This document shows, piece by piece, positions 50,506-60,113 of a stretch of DNA of 64,000 nt. Source of the DNA: an uncultured delta proteobacterium (GTDB taxonomy: Bacteria > Myxococcota_A > Polyangia > Polyangiales > Polyangiaceae); contig CAITIQ010000577.1 of assembly GCA_903892415.1 (NCBI GenBank), positions 1 to 64,000 of the forward strand, given 5' to 3'. The notes below the pieces were generated by a model. It was not told the origin of the DNA. It made no database searches and saw only the letters and a program-made list of their open reading frames with translations. The stretch's first letter is position 1. Each line of letters begins with the position of its first letter. The translations under genes and the position numbers were made by a program.

Positions 50506-52005
50506 TCAGCCTGCTCCGCGCACGAGGCCGCTCATGTCCAAGCGCCCCTCGAACGAGACACCCATCGCCTGCGCTATGAGGCTGTAAACGTGGCCCTCAC
50601 GCATCACGGTATCGGGTTTCGCCTCCCCCGTCGCACCGTCGAAGCCGTAGGTGAGCACCGTCTTCGGATCGACGCCGCCGTACACCTTATTGCCCTTGAG
50701 CAGCGGCGATACGAGCAGATTGCCGTTCGATAGGTCATGGCCCGAGCCAAACTTGAGCGAGCCGCTGGGACGGGTTTTGGAGCGGCCGAACTCGGTGGCT
50801 ACATACAGCAGGCTGCGGTCCCACATCTTCCCCTCCCCACCGTCACCCAAGTAGTCCTCCTCCTTGAGCAACGTGACTAACCCATCAACCACCTTCATCA
50901 TGCGACGCCAATTGACGTTTTGCGCGGTGATGTGGTCGGTGTGCGAATAGTCGAATACCAACGGCGTATCCACGATGGTGCCGTCGCCAAGAAAGCTGGG
51001 CACGAAGCTTGGGCCGATGGTTACGGCAGCGGAGGCGCCGTAGTGCGCGAGCAGAAAGCCGACTGCGGTCTGCGCCTCGAGCGCATCTCCCTTGGCCAAG
51101 TTGGGAAACACCTCGGTCATACGGGCGAGCAAGGGAGAACTCTCGAGATCGTAGTCGCTTAGCTGATAGTCCGCTGTGGGCAGCAGCATCAGCTTGCTAA
51201 GTAGATCGGCCTTCTCTAGCGCCTCGGCGGCGTTGCGACGCTCAGCAAAGAGCTCGAGCATTCTCGCCTTCGCGTAGCGCTGAAGGAAGGGAGACTTGCC
51301 CTCCAAGGTTTCACGCACGGCCCGCGCGCGGAGCAAGAGCTCGCGCTCCGGAGCGCCGGAGACCCCGCGTGAACCGTGCGTCGCCAGCGGGAAGAACAGG
51401 GGGTCGGCGACGACCTCGCCGCGAGCGAAGGCCGGCAACGTTGCGTCGTCCCCCGGCTCCACGTAGGCGCCCGTAGCAAAGTTGCAGTTGGCTAGGGGCA
51501 AGCCGGCGCCGTGTAGCTCTGCCACCGCCTCCATGATGGTGCGACCGCGATTGATGTTGGCGCCGGTGATCGCGCGCTTCTGCGCTACGACGTGATTGAC
51601 GCTGGTGGTCTCCTGCGTGACCACCAACATGTCCTGCTCATGCCGCGAGACGAAGGTACCGAGGTTGTAGTCGCTCGAGAACAGGCCGAGCGAATCGCTC
51701 CCTGCTACCGAATCCACATAACGGATCGCGCCGCCCGAGGCTGTCTTGACCAGCAGATCGGGATAGGCAACTAAAGCGTCGCCGCTAGCGCCCGCCTCCG
51801 ACTGAGCGACAGGCAAGAAGCTATCGACGATGCTAGCTCCACCGGCCGCCGCGACTACGAATAGTAGCTTACGATCGGTCTTGGGGGCCGCTTGCAGACC
51901 TGAGCCTCTGCCGGCGAGCGCGCCAGCGAGGCTCGAACCCAAGAGTGCATGAAAGAGCGAACGTCGCTTGAGCCGGCTATGTTTTGCGTCGACTGAGTAA
52001 TTCAT
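50506..52005 (-). CDS. DUF1501-like Tat-exported protein
   Basis: 499 residues from ATG 52005. A twin-Arg-like signal, LKRRSLFHALLGSSLAGALA, precedes KLLFVVAAAGGASIVDSFLP. ATEFGRSKTRPSG, GSGHDLSNGNLLVSPLLKG and YSHTDHITAQNVNWRRM match the order of DUF1501 (sulfatase-like, metal-binding) proteins, related to the DUF1552 protein at 29709. Last gene of a three-gene operon with two upstream export proteins. Confidence 0.75.
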   Translation of the reverse strand: MNYSVDAKHSRLKRRSLFHALLGSSLAGALAGRGSGLQAAPKTDRKLLFVVAAAGGASIVDSFLPVAQSEAGASGDALVAYPDLLVKTASGGAIRYVDSVAGSDSLGLFSSDYNLGTFVSRHEQDMLVVTQETTSVNHVVAQKRAITGANINRGRTIMEAVAELHGAGLPLANCNFATGAYVEPGDDATLPAFARGEVVADPLFFPLATHGSRGVSGAPERELLLRARAVRETLEGKSPFLQRYAKARMLELFAERRNAAEALEKADLLSKLMLLPTADYQLSDYDLESSPLLARMTEVFPNLAKGDALEAQTAVGFLLAHYGASAAVTIGPSFVPSFLGDGTIVDTPLVFDYSHTDHITAQNVNWRRMMKVVDGLVTLLKEEDYLGDGGEGKMWDRSLLYVATEFGRSKTRPSGSLKFGSGHDLSNGNLLVSPLLKGNKVYGGVDPKTVLTYGFDGATGEAKPDTVMREGHVYSLIAQAMGVSFEGRLDMSGLVRGAG

Positions 52006-52013
52006 GGGGCTCC

Positions 52014-52625
52014 TCACAAGAACAAGAACTCACGCGATGTCCCGACGGTGAAACAGGCGAGCACGGCTGCGTCCGAGGCTTTGATCGGCTCGCCCGCGTC
52101 ATTACGCGTTAGCTCCGCCAAGGTGGCCAGCTCCTCGGCGGAGAGCCCACGACCGAGCAAACGCTTGCCAAGCGCGGTGACATCTCGCGCAAAAGCGCTA
52201 TTCGGCCCGCTGTCTACTACGCTATCCGCCTCGAGGTCCATCGAGGTAAAGAGCTTGGGTTGGGCGCTGCGATCTTGCGTGACCCGCGCCACACACGCGG
52301 CCAGGACCACCCGCTCGCTAGCCAGCGGGGTCGTCGCCAGCGGCTCGGCGAAGGGGGCGTAGAGGGCCTTGTCGAAAGGGTCGCTCGAGCCCAGCGCTAC
52401 GCGGTGAACTTCCGCGCAAGCCTGAGTACCGAGTTCGAGACAGACCTCCGCAGGCTCGAGTTCGAGGCCTCTGCTGAGGTCGCTGACGAGCACGTGCGTG
52501 CGCTTCCAGGTGACCGTGGGAACGGGCGCTTCATCCGCACAAGATGGAGCCGGCGGCGCCGTGTCTGTCTCCGCGCCGCAACCCAACAGGACAACCAGCG
52601 GCAACAAAGCCAAGCAACGTTTCAT
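52014..52625 (-). CDS. Hypothetical lipoprotein of the cytochrome/DUF1501 operon
   Basis: 203 residues. Lipobox VVLLGC. Pro/Ala start, then CADEAPVPTVTWKRTHVLVS and a helical end (RDVTALGKRLLGRGLSAEEL, then LTRNDAGEPIKASDAAVLAC). No family named. Its ATG overlaps the cytochrome-like gene upstream by four bases and it ends eight bases before the DUF1501-like start, so it is part of the same export unit. Confidence 0.75.
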   Translation of the reverse strand: MKRCLALLPLVVLLGCGAETDTAPPAPSCADEAPVPTVTWKRTHVLVSDLSRGLELEPAEVCLELGTQACAEVHRVALGSSDPFDKALYAPFAEPLATTPLASERVVLAACVARVTQDRSAQPKLFTSMDLEADSVVDSGPNSAFARDVTALGKRLLGRGLSAEELATLAELTRNDAGEPIKASDAAVLACFTVGTSREFLFL

Positions 52626-54022
52626 AGCAAGCCTCCAAACGCCGGCAGATCCACGAGTCGGTGCAGCAACCGGTTGGCCGAGTAGCCATCCTCCGGCATG
52701 GCCTGGAAGGCCGCGACGAGGCCCGGCTCATCGAGCAAACTGGGCTCGCGGCCGATGGCATGGCGGAAGAAGATCTCGGCCAGATTGCGCCGGAACGCCT
52801 CCGACTCCGAGGCCTGTTTGGCCCAGGCAACCAGGTCCGCGACCGGCTCCCCGAAGAGGAAGGTCTGGTTGTCAGCCCAGCCGTCGATGCGCTGCTTGGG
52901 CCGCTTCGCATTGTAGGTACCCGTCTTGTTTCCGGCGATCCCTTCGTAGTAGGCAAAGGCGTAGGAGAGCGGATCGAGCGTGCTGTGGCACTGGCTACAG
53001 GCAGCCTCCGTCACACCCTTGCCATCGACGTCCACCGGCTCGCCTTCGACAGGCCAGATCCCCTCTTGCAAAGACATATCCATACCGAGGTAACCGCGAT
53101 AGGCCTGGGCCGCCGTCGTGCGCGGCAAGTCGCTAAACATGGTATTGATAAGCAAGAACCATTCGGTGGTGATCATCCCAGCGCGCCGTGAAACCACCAG
53201 GTTCTGCGTGCCGTTCTCGGTTCCGCCCTGCCCTGCCGTCGTCTGGGAGATCGGGCCCTCGATCGGCTTCTTGTCCTCGCCTACGTGGTAATCCGCCGTC
53301 AATAGCTCGCGCGCGTCCCTGTCCCCGGTAAGCACATAGGCGAACAGGCGATAGTCATACTTATAGTCACCGAGCACGATGCCGATGGTCGACTCCTGAC
53401 CGACAGGAGCCACAGGCCGAATCAGCGGATCGGCGATGCGCTGCAGGCCCTCGTCACGCCAGTAGTCGCTGGCGAGGCAGTCATCGAGCGCCGTGTGCAA
53501 GCGCTGCTTGAGCGTGGCCTCATCCGGGGAGCCTTCAAAGAGCCCTTCAACCTGCTCGTAGCTCGGGCTGCGACCGCAATACAAGGCGCCAACTCGGCGC
53601 AGGGCGCGCTCATAGTCAAAGCCTGAATAGCTAGTCGTTAATTGAAAGCTCGCGACCTCCTGTTCGCAGAACGCCGACTCCGCGTCGCCCGGGTTCGAGC
53701 CGCGTTCGAGCTCATCGGCGTTGCTCAAACCATCAAGGTCCGAATCTGTTGCGGCCAGCGCTTTGAGCGCCCCAGCCAACTCCTGCTCGAAGTCGCCTAG
53801 GATCTGGGTATTGAGCGCGCGACCGTAGGCGTTCCACGTCGTTGGGTCGGTCGAGGTGTGGCAGAGGTCACAGCTCGGCAGACGGCCCAGGCACGATGCA
53901 GCGTCGGGATAGGTTTCACAAAGGATTGGCGGAGCCGTGGGGCGAGCCACGGCCAGCGAGCTCGGGAGGCCTGCAAGGGCAAGCGCGAGGAGGCCAAGCT
54001 GGATGCGGGACATGATGAGCAT
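52622..54022 (-). CDS. DUF1592-type exported protein with two CxxCH haem motifs
   Basis: 466 residues from ATG 54022 (ATG 54013 also possible). Signal peptide ending SSLAVARP. An N-terminal CDLCH and a calcium-loop-like DSDLDGLSNADELERGSNPG are followed by a region like the DUF1592-group proteins (RRAGMITTEWFLLINTMFSD), a second motif CSQCHSTLDPLSYAFAYYEG and a closing RHAIGREPSLLDEPG. Probably binds c-type haem outside the cytoplasm. First gene of the operon that ends with the DUF1501-like protein, in the same order as the 29.7-32.7 kb pair. Confidence 0.78.
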   Translation of the reverse strand: MLIMSRIQLGLLALALAGLPSSLAVARPTAPPILCETYPDAASCLGRLPSCDLCHTSTDPTTWNAYGRALNTQILGDFEQELAGALKALAATDSDLDGLSNADELERGSNPGDAESAFCEQEVASFQLTTSYSGFDYERALRRVGALYCGRSPSYEQVEGLFEGSPDEATLKQRLHTALDDCLASDYWRDEGLQRIADPLIRPVAPVGQESTIGIVLGDYKYDYRLFAYVLTGDRDARELLTADYHVGEDKKPIEGPISQTTAGQGGTENGTQNLVVSRRAGMITTEWFLLINTMFSDLPRTTAAQAYRGYLGMDMSLQEGIWPVEGEPVDVDGKGVTEAACSQCHSTLDPLSYAFAYYEGIAGNKTGTYNAKRPKQRIDGWADNQTFLFGEPVADLVAWAKQASESEAFRRNLAEIFFRHAIGREPSLLDEPGLVAAFQAMPEDGYSANRLLHRLVDLPAFGGLL

Positions 54023-54188
54023 TGAGCAACCCGCGTGCCGCCAAGCGACGAGGGATACGGCCTCGTAGGGGCCGAAGGATTGCGCAAGTTCTGGGCGATT
54101 CCGCCCGAGGCCACTGGGTTGGCTAAGCCCGTGCGTGGCGTCTGCGCCCCGCCTCGCGAGGCGCGGACGCCGCTTCTCACCTCGCGCT

Positions 54189-55592
54189 TCAGCCTGTGGC
54201 GCCCAGGACCTCTGCGAGAGTCCCAACAAGATCCTCGCGCGACCACGGCTTGCGGAGCACGCGCACCTCTCGCCGGGAGACCTCCGAGTCCGGGATCAGA
54301 TCGCCCGTCGCCCCGGTGACGAGGACGACCGGAAATGGTCCCAACTTCTCGCGCAGCCGCGTCGCTAAGTCGGGGCCGGACAGCTCCGGCATGTTGACGT
54401 CGAGCAGCGCCACATCGAAAGCCAGCTGACTCTCGACCACTTCTTCGAGCGCTACCGCTGGATTACCGTAAGGAAAGACCGTGGCGCCCGCTGCCTCGAG
54501 TGAGCGTTTGGTGGACAAGCGCACTTGATCGTCGTCATCGACGAGCAGCACTCGAACCAGGAGCGGACGGCTCGCCGGGCTCGATTGCCGAAGATCCCGC
54601 GGTAGGCTCTGCGTCGTCGGTAGCAGCACGCTAAAGGTCGTGCCCCTACCAGGAACACTCTCGTACCGAATGTTACCGCCAAATGCGTGCACTACTTGTT
54701 GCACGATGGTTAGACCAAGGCCCGATCCACCCTGCGCCGCCTTGGTGGTGAACAGCGGCTCGAAGATCAGGCGTTGTTGCGCATCTTCTATTCCAACGCC
54801 GTCATCCTGCACCTCGACCAATGCCTGCCCATCCTGCGACGTGCAGCGCAGCGTGAGCGTTCCCGCCGTCATTGCCTCAAGGCCGTTGGTTCCGAGGTTG
54901 AGGAGGGCCTGAAGCAGAGCGTCCTCCTCCCCGAGCACTCCGAGCGGCTCGTCGCCAACCTCGCAAACCACATCAATGCCGGCCCGGCTGTGTTTGAGCA
55001 TACCAGCAACCCGCTTGACCAACGCACCAAGCTCAAAGACGCGGGCGGAGCCTCCGGTTCCCCGTGAGAGCCCCAACAAGCCGCGCATGAGCCGGGCGCC
55101 GCGCCACGCGGCGTCGGTGAGCGCGTCGAGGTCCGCGCGGGCTGCGGGCGCCTGTACCTTGGCGAACTCTCCGAGAGAGATCACCGACACGAGGATGTTG
55201 TTGACGTCATGGGCGATGTTGGCGGCAACCCGACCGATGGCCTCGAGCTTGTCCGATTGCCGCAGCCGCTCCTCAAACGCGAGCTTAGCCTGCTCGGCAG
55301 CGCGTTGGTCGGTCACGTCCATCAGGTAGGAGAGCAGCGTGACGGGCACGGTATTCATGGTCGTGGTGCGCATCGAGACTAAGCGCAGCTCCGCGCCGAT
55401 TCGCACCGTAAGCTCGGCCGTTTGTGGGACGGTCGATTCAACCACCGCGCTTACGTGCTTGAAATACCGCTCCGCTTGCCCCTCAGCGAGGAACACCACA
55501 AAGGGCTTGTTCGTTAGTCTTTGCTGCGGACGCAACAGCTGGACCGCCGCTCGATTTCCCTCCAGCACCACGCCAGTAAGCGTGGTGGTCAC
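54189..55592 (-). CDS. Histidine kinase-receiver part of split CheB-CheR-PAS-HK-REC gene
   Basis: From GTG 55592 the frame gives 467 residues, but it is open back to a TAA at 55692-55694 and there reads TQLELSRSRDKFQRLFDEAP, the start of a PAS domain. Then: HisKA with phospho-accepting His in RVAANIAHDVNNILVSVISL, an N box (LLNLGTNGLEAM), G boxes (QDDGVGIED, GGSGLGLTIV), and a C-terminal receiver with DDDD, phospho-Asp in ALLDVNMPELSG, and Lys in VLRKPW. All catalytic residues are present. It overlaps the CheB-CheR gene and is best seen as its 3' part after a one-base frameshift. Confidence 0.88.
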   Translation of the reverse strand: MTTTLTGVVLEGNRAAVQLLRPQQRLTNKPFVVFLAEGQAERYFKHVSAVVESTVPQTAELTVRIGAELRLVSMRTTTMNTVPVTLLSYLMDVTDQRAAEQAKLAFEERLRQSDKLEAIGRVAANIAHDVNNILVSVISLGEFAKVQAPAARADLDALTDAAWRGARLMRGLLGLSRGTGGSARVFELGALVKRVAGMLKHSRAGIDVVCEVGDEPLGVLGEEDALLQALLNLGTNGLEAMTAGTLTLRCTSQDGQALVEVQDDGVGIEDAQQRLIFEPLFTTKAAQGGSGLGLTIVQQVVHAFGGNIRYESVPGRGTTFSVLLPTTQSLPRDLRQSSPASRPLLVRVLLVDDDDQVRLSTKRSLEAAGATVFPYGNPAVALEEVVESQLAFDVALLDVNMPELSGPDLATRLREKLGPFPVVLVTGATGDLIPDSEVSRREVRVLRKPWSREDLVGTLAEVLGATG

Positions 55593-58515
55593 GACACCGA
55601 GCGGCGCCTCGTCGAACAGGCGTTGAAACTTGTCGCGCGAGCGCGAGAGTTCCAGCTGGGTCTTCGGATCCTCGCACTTGCGTTGCCTGCATTAGAAACC
55701 AGCGCTGCTCCGTCGGCGAGTGGCAGGGGTACTCCAGCTCGAAGAACTGAATGCGGCGGGCCAGAAGTTCCCTCAGCTTTTCAGCAGCAAGGGAGCCCTC
55801 CGGCTCTACCTTCCGAGCGCCGCCGCTGGTGCATGCTGCGAGGTAGTTGCTGCCAACCCCGAAGTCGTTACCGCTTCCGCCGTTGCGCCGGGAGAATTCG
55901 GTCCACGCGTGGTTGACCAAACGGATGATGCCCTCCGAGTCAAGCAAGGCCACCTGATGCGGCAATGCGTCGAGCACCTGCGCAAGTCGACGCTCCGAAC
56001 GCTTGAGCTGCGAGACGTCGAGCACCGTGACCACGAGACCACTATTGCCTCCGTTATCGGTAATGTACGGTGCAACCCGCAACACGAAGTCCTGCCCGTC
56101 TGCGAGTGAAAACTGCCGTTCGAGCTCAACTTGAGTACGCAGCACTTCACCCAGCGACTCGAAGAAGAGATCGGCTGGGAACTTCAGCGATAGGTGCGAT
56201 ATCGGTCGGCCGACGTCGCGCTCCAGCAGGTTCATCACCTGCGATATCGCTGGCGTGAAGCGGGTGATGTTCAGGTCGGCGTCGAGGAAAACGCTGCCCA
56301 AGCGGGTGCTCATCAGCAGGTTGTTGATGTCCTCGTTGAGGTGCACCAGTTCACCTATTTTAGATTGATATTCACTGTTGAGCGTGTGCAGCTCTTCATT
56401 CACCGACTGCAGCTCTTCATTGGTACTTTGCAGCTCCTCATTGGAGGCAATCAGCTCCTCGTTCGTCGCTTGCAACTCCTCATTCGACGTCTCGAGCTCC
56501 TCGATCGTTGCTTGCAGGTTTTCGCGGGAGAACTGCAGCTCCTGCTGTAGATCGATGATTTGGCGGCCAGCATCGTCGGCGACCACGCTGGCCCCCGAGG
56601 CGGTCAGCGTCTGAACCGGGGGAGTGTCCTTTTCGGTCTCGAAGCTTGCGACGAATAGATTGGCGGCTCCGCGGCGGGGCAGCGGCCGTACGGTGACGGT
56701 GATAAGCCCGTGCTCGGTTGGTACTGAACGATAGCGAGCCTCAGCGTCGTCGCGAACGGCGCGATGGGTGGCTAGGCTCAAAACCGATGCCACCGACTGG
56801 GGCAAGAGCTGCAGGAGGTTGAGCGTGGCTGTACCCGCCGAGAAACGTAACAAGGGGTTGGATGCACCGAACAGATGCAACACCTCGTGCTGCTCGGTCA
56901 TCAAGGCGGAGGGCGGGGCATAGCTCTCGAGCAGTAGTGCGGTGGCCGCCGTCACGTTTGGATTGGTGCTTGGCGTCGGAGCCGAGCGCTCCGCCGCGCC
57001 CGACAACAGCCCGTCACGCAGCTCGGGCAGCCGGCTCTTCGCCTCGGTGCGACGAAAGATCTTCGACCCAGCGTTGGCCACTTGCAGCTCGGTGCCCAAC
57101 TCCCCTGGGGTCTCGCTACTACCGAGGAAGAGAAAGCCCCCCGGACGGAGCGCAAAGCGAAAGCCCGAAATGACCTGGTGCTGCAGGACGGGGTTGAAGT
57201 AGATGAGCAGGTTGCGACAACTGATCAGCGATACCCGGCTAAACGGCGGGTCTCGGCTCAGGTCGTGGTTGGCAAACACCACCCGCTGGCGAACGAAGCG
57301 GGCCACGTGGTAGGCGTCCCCATGCCGAACGAAGAAGCGCTGCAGCCGTTCCGGCGATACGTCAGCGGCGATGCTCTCCGGGTAGACGCCTGCCCCGGCG
57401 AACTCCAGCGCATCCTTGTCGATGTCGGTGGCGAAGATCTTCACCTCGCGCGGTCTACCGCCGCTCTCGAAGTACTCCTCGAACAACATCGCTAGCGAAT
57501 AGGCCTCCTCCCCCGTAGCGCAGCCCGCGACCCAAAGGCGCAGCCCCTCGCCCGGGCGCGTCTTCTCGACCAGGGCCGGAATCACCTCTTGGCGCAGGTA
57601 CTCGAAGGCGTCAGCATCACGAAAGAAGCGCGTTACGCTGATCAGCAGCTCTTTGAACAGCAGGTTGACTTCGCGGCTGGAGGACTGCGCTGCCGCCGCG
57701 TAGTCTTCAAGCGTGCTCTTCTGATTGACCGCCATTCGCCGCTGAATCCGGCGGTGTAGGGTGGTAGGCCGATAGTTCGAGAAGTCCACACCGGTTTGAC
57801 GCCGCAATAGGCCGGTGAGCTGATCGAAGGCGTCATCATCCGAAGTAGCCCCTGCGGCAGCGGGGACACGCTGATGCTCCGCATAAAGCCGCAGCTTTTC
57901 CGGCATCTCGTGCACGTGCAGGATGTAGTCGACGATACCGGCCGAAATCGCCGAGCGCGGCATACCGTCGAACTTGGCAGTCGTCGGCTCCTGCACCATC
58001 ACCAGACCACCGTTCTCCTTCAGCGCCCGCACGCCACGCATGCCATCGCTGCCGGTTCCCGAAAGAATCACGCCTGCCGCACGCTCAGCCAATTCCTCCG
58101 CCAGCGAGCGAAAGAGCACATCCACCGGCAGCGTCAAACCCGCCCCGCGCTCCTCGAGTCGCAAGACCAGCCCTTGCACCGAGAGCACCTTGCGGGGCGG
58201 GATCAAGTAGACGGTATCGGTGAGGATGGTCGCGCCGTCCTCGGCGGCGACCACCTTCATGGTGGTGTGCTTGGCCAGCAGCTCCACCATGTGACTCTTG
58301 TGGTCCGGCGATAGGTGCTGAACGATCACGAAGGCCATGCCGCTTTGCGGCGGCACCGCGCGAATAAACACCTCGAGCGCCTCGAGCCCCCCCGCCGAGG
58401 CCCCGATCCCCACCACCAAACGTGGCGTCACTACGCCCTCGCCCGCCATGCTTCTAGCTAACTCGCTCGGCGCGCCGATTGGAATCTGCAATTTCACCGC
58501 CCGAAAGATTGGCAT
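55483..58515 (-). CDS. CheB-CheR-PAS chemosensory fusion (5' part, frameshifted end)
   Basis: 1010 residues from ATG 58515 (ATG 58449 also possible). CheB methylesterase: Ser in GIGASAGG, His in VQHLSPDHKS, Asp in ILSGTGSDGMRG. CheR methyltransferase: SVTRFFRDADAFEYLR, SAM site WVAGCATGEEAYSLAM, ISCRNLLIYF. Then a coiled coil of NEELQATNEELIASNEELQS type and two PAS domains. After about residue 945 the reading (ARQVSTPVRRGAARCRDHHA) is out of frame nonsense until the stop at 55483. Joined with the kinase after removing one base near 55680 the product would be 1441 residues, the usual architecture of these non-flagellar signalling giants. Confidence 0.9.
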   Translation of the reverse strand: MPIFRAVKLQIPIGAPSELARSMAGEGVVTPRLVVGIGASAGGLEALEVFIRAVPPQSGMAFVIVQHLSPDHKSHMVELLAKHTTMKVVAAEDGATILTDTVYLIPPRKVLSVQGLVLRLEERGAGLTLPVDVLFRSLAEELAERAAGVILSGTGSDGMRGVRALKENGGLVMVQEPTTAKFDGMPRSAISAGIVDYILHVHEMPEKLRLYAEHQRVPAAAGATSDDDAFDQLTGLLRRQTGVDFSNYRPTTLHRRIQRRMAVNQKSTLEDYAAAAQSSSREVNLLFKELLISVTRFFRDADAFEYLRQEVIPALVEKTRPGEGLRLWVAGCATGEEAYSLAMLFEEYFESGGRPREVKIFATDIDKDALEFAGAGVYPESIAADVSPERLQRFFVRHGDAYHVARFVRQRVVFANHDLSRDPPFSRVSLISCRNLLIYFNPVLQHQVISGFRFALRPGGFLFLGSSETPGELGTELQVANAGSKIFRRTEAKSRLPELRDGLLSGAAERSAPTPSTNPNVTAATALLLESYAPPSALMTEQHEVLHLFGASNPLLRFSAGTATLNLLQLLPQSVASVLSLATHRAVRDDAEARYRSVPTEHGLITVTVRPLPRRGAANLFVASFETEKDTPPVQTLTASGASVVADDAGRQIIDLQQELQFSRENLQATIEELETSNEELQATNEELIASNEELQSTNEELQSVNEELHTLNSEYQSKIGELVHLNEDINNLLMSTRLGSVFLDADLNITRFTPAISQVMNLLERDVGRPISHLSLKFPADLFFESLGEVLRTQVELERQFSLADGQDFVLRVAPYITDNGGNSGLVVTVLDVSQLKRSERRLAQVLDALPHQVALLDSEGIIRLVNHAWTEFSRRNGGSGNDFGVGSNYLAACTSGGARKVEPEGSLAAEKLRELLARRIQFFELEYPCHSPTEQRWFLMQATQVRGSEDPAGTLALARQVSTPVRRGAARCRDHHAYWRGAGGKSSGGPAVASAAKTNEQALCGVPR

Positions 58516-58539
58516 TATCGAAGCGTGGTTGCGCAAACG

Positions 58540-60054
58540 TCAGCGGAGCCGAATCCGGCCAATGTTGCCGTCGAGACCGCCGGCCTCGGTCGTTCCGTAA
58601 AGGAAGTACATCCAGGTTACGCCGTCCACCGTGGCCAGCGATGGCTCGCCGATAGAAACGACGTTGCCCTCTCCGCCGAACACAGAGAGCTCACTTTGCT
58701 CGGGGCCCCAGGTTGCGTCTGCGGTTGGATCTCCAGCGTTGATGCGCTGCGAGGAGAGAATCTGGCTGAACTCGCTTACGTAATAGAGCTGCGCCTCGAA
58801 CTCGAACGGCTGGTACTCGGCGCGCCCGTCTTGGCTCACCGGAACGACAGCTTGAGCCGCGAGCGGCGCGTCAATCGAGCCCGGGTAGAACAAAATATCG
58901 AACTCGCGCGGGTTATTGTCGTGTTGGTCGAAGTAGACGCCGCTTTCGACCACGGCGGGATTGGACTGCAGGTCGCTGAAGTCGGGTTGCTGCAGCCTGT
59001 TCGGTGCTGGTGCGACCTGGAGCGCTGGGAAGGTGCCACTCACGACGCCCAGCGTGTTCGGCTGGCCGAGGGTAATCTGGGCGCGAATCAGATCGCCGTC
59101 GGTATCGAAGGAGCTCGGGTCAAACCAGGCGAAGACCACGTCCGCGTTGGTGCCTTGCGGCGTGCTCACGAAGTTGAAGCCGAAGGGCCCTCCGGTGTAG
59201 CCGCCCGCGTCGTAGGCGATCACGAACGGCTCGGCGAAGCTGTCGTCGGCTTGGCGGCGAAAACCGTAAGCTGCCACCGGCGGAAGCGGTGCGCCCTGGA
59301 GCGCCTCAGCCGTGTAACCGAGGCTCGGGATGGTGTGGTCGATCTGGGTGGGCGAGAGGATGCGCTCTTTGCCCGGCAGGTCCGGTCGTTCGGGAGCGTC
59401 AATCGGGCCGAGCACGGTGTTGCAGGCAGGGATGGTGTTGCCGGCGGGCGGGTCCGCAAGCTGCGGAATGATGCACGAGAGCAGGTCCACTGGTGAGTAC
59501 GAGCTGACGATCAGCCACTCGCCATCCGGGCTAATCTCCGGGGAATCTTCGTAGGCCGGAGTATTGACGAGGCCAGGCACCACCTCGGCCTGCGCCCAAC
59601 GATCATTCACCTCGAACAATACGAGCGCCACCCGATCGAGCGTGATTTCTCCCAGCTGAACCCGAATCGGCAACTCGATGCGCTCGGCGCTGGGCGTCAC
59701 TTGCGCGCGATAAACGCCGGGCTCGATCTCGGCCACGTCGAGAGGGGTACCGTCTGCAGAGATCTTCACCGGCTGATCGCTGAGCGCCTCGCCGTCGCGC
59801 ACGACAAAGGCATTGATGATCACCGTGTCCGGACCGTCAGCGGCCTCACGGTCGAGAAGGATACGCAGCTGCGTGTCCGCTGCGGCGCCGCCCTGCCCTC
59901 CGGCTGCGCCAGTACCACCGCCGCTTCCACCAGGGCCCGCGGCCCCACTGCCGCCCGCCCCGGACGACGACGCTTCATCGTCACCGCAAGCCGCCCCTGT
60001 TGCGGCGAGAACCATGACCACAAGCGACATTGCCAAGCGATTGAAGGCGTTCAT
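58540..60054 (-). CDS. PD40-type beta-propeller lipoprotein
   Basis: 504 residues. Lipobox ATGAAC, then a Gly/Ala/Ser spacer. A small Ig-like part (FVVRDGEALSDQPVKISADG) precedes a propeller with PD40-style motifs: TPAYEDSPEISPDGEWLIVS, and several WFDPSSFDTDGD and YFDQHDNNPREFDILFYPG repeats. Probably surface-exposed. Located 24 bases upstream of the CheB-CheR gene start on the same strand; co-transcription is possible but not shown. Confidence 0.8.
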   Translation of the reverse strand: MNAFNRLAMSLVVMVLAATGAACGDDEASSSGAGGSGAAGPGGSGGGTGAAGGQGGAAADTQLRILLDREAADGPDTVIINAFVVRDGEALSDQPVKISADGTPLDVAEIEPGVYRAQVTPSAERIELPIRVQLGEITLDRVALVLFEVNDRWAQAEVVPGLVNTPAYEDSPEISPDGEWLIVSSYSPVDLLSCIIPQLADPPAGNTIPACNTVLGPIDAPERPDLPGKERILSPTQIDHTIPSLGYTAEALQGAPLPPVAAYGFRRQADDSFAEPFVIAYDAGGYTGGPFGFNFVSTPQGTNADVVFAWFDPSSFDTDGDLIRAQITLGQPNTLGVVSGTFPALQVAPAPNRLQQPDFSDLQSNPAVVESGVYFDQHDNNPREFDILFYPGSIDAPLAAQAVVPVSQDGRAEYQPFEFEAQLYYVSEFSQILSSQRINAGDPTADATWGPEQSELSVFGGEGNVVSIGEPSLATVDGVTWMYFLYGTTEAGGLDGNIGRIRLR

Positions 60055-60113
60055 GGGCCTGATTGCAGCACGAAGAACGAGCCTTTGCCATGCCGCAAGC
60101 GGCTCGCACCGCG

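Noticed and set aside
58525..59496. Plus-strand frame of 323 codons
   Set aside because: Antisense to the PD40-type lipoprotein, which has a lipobox and propeller motifs.
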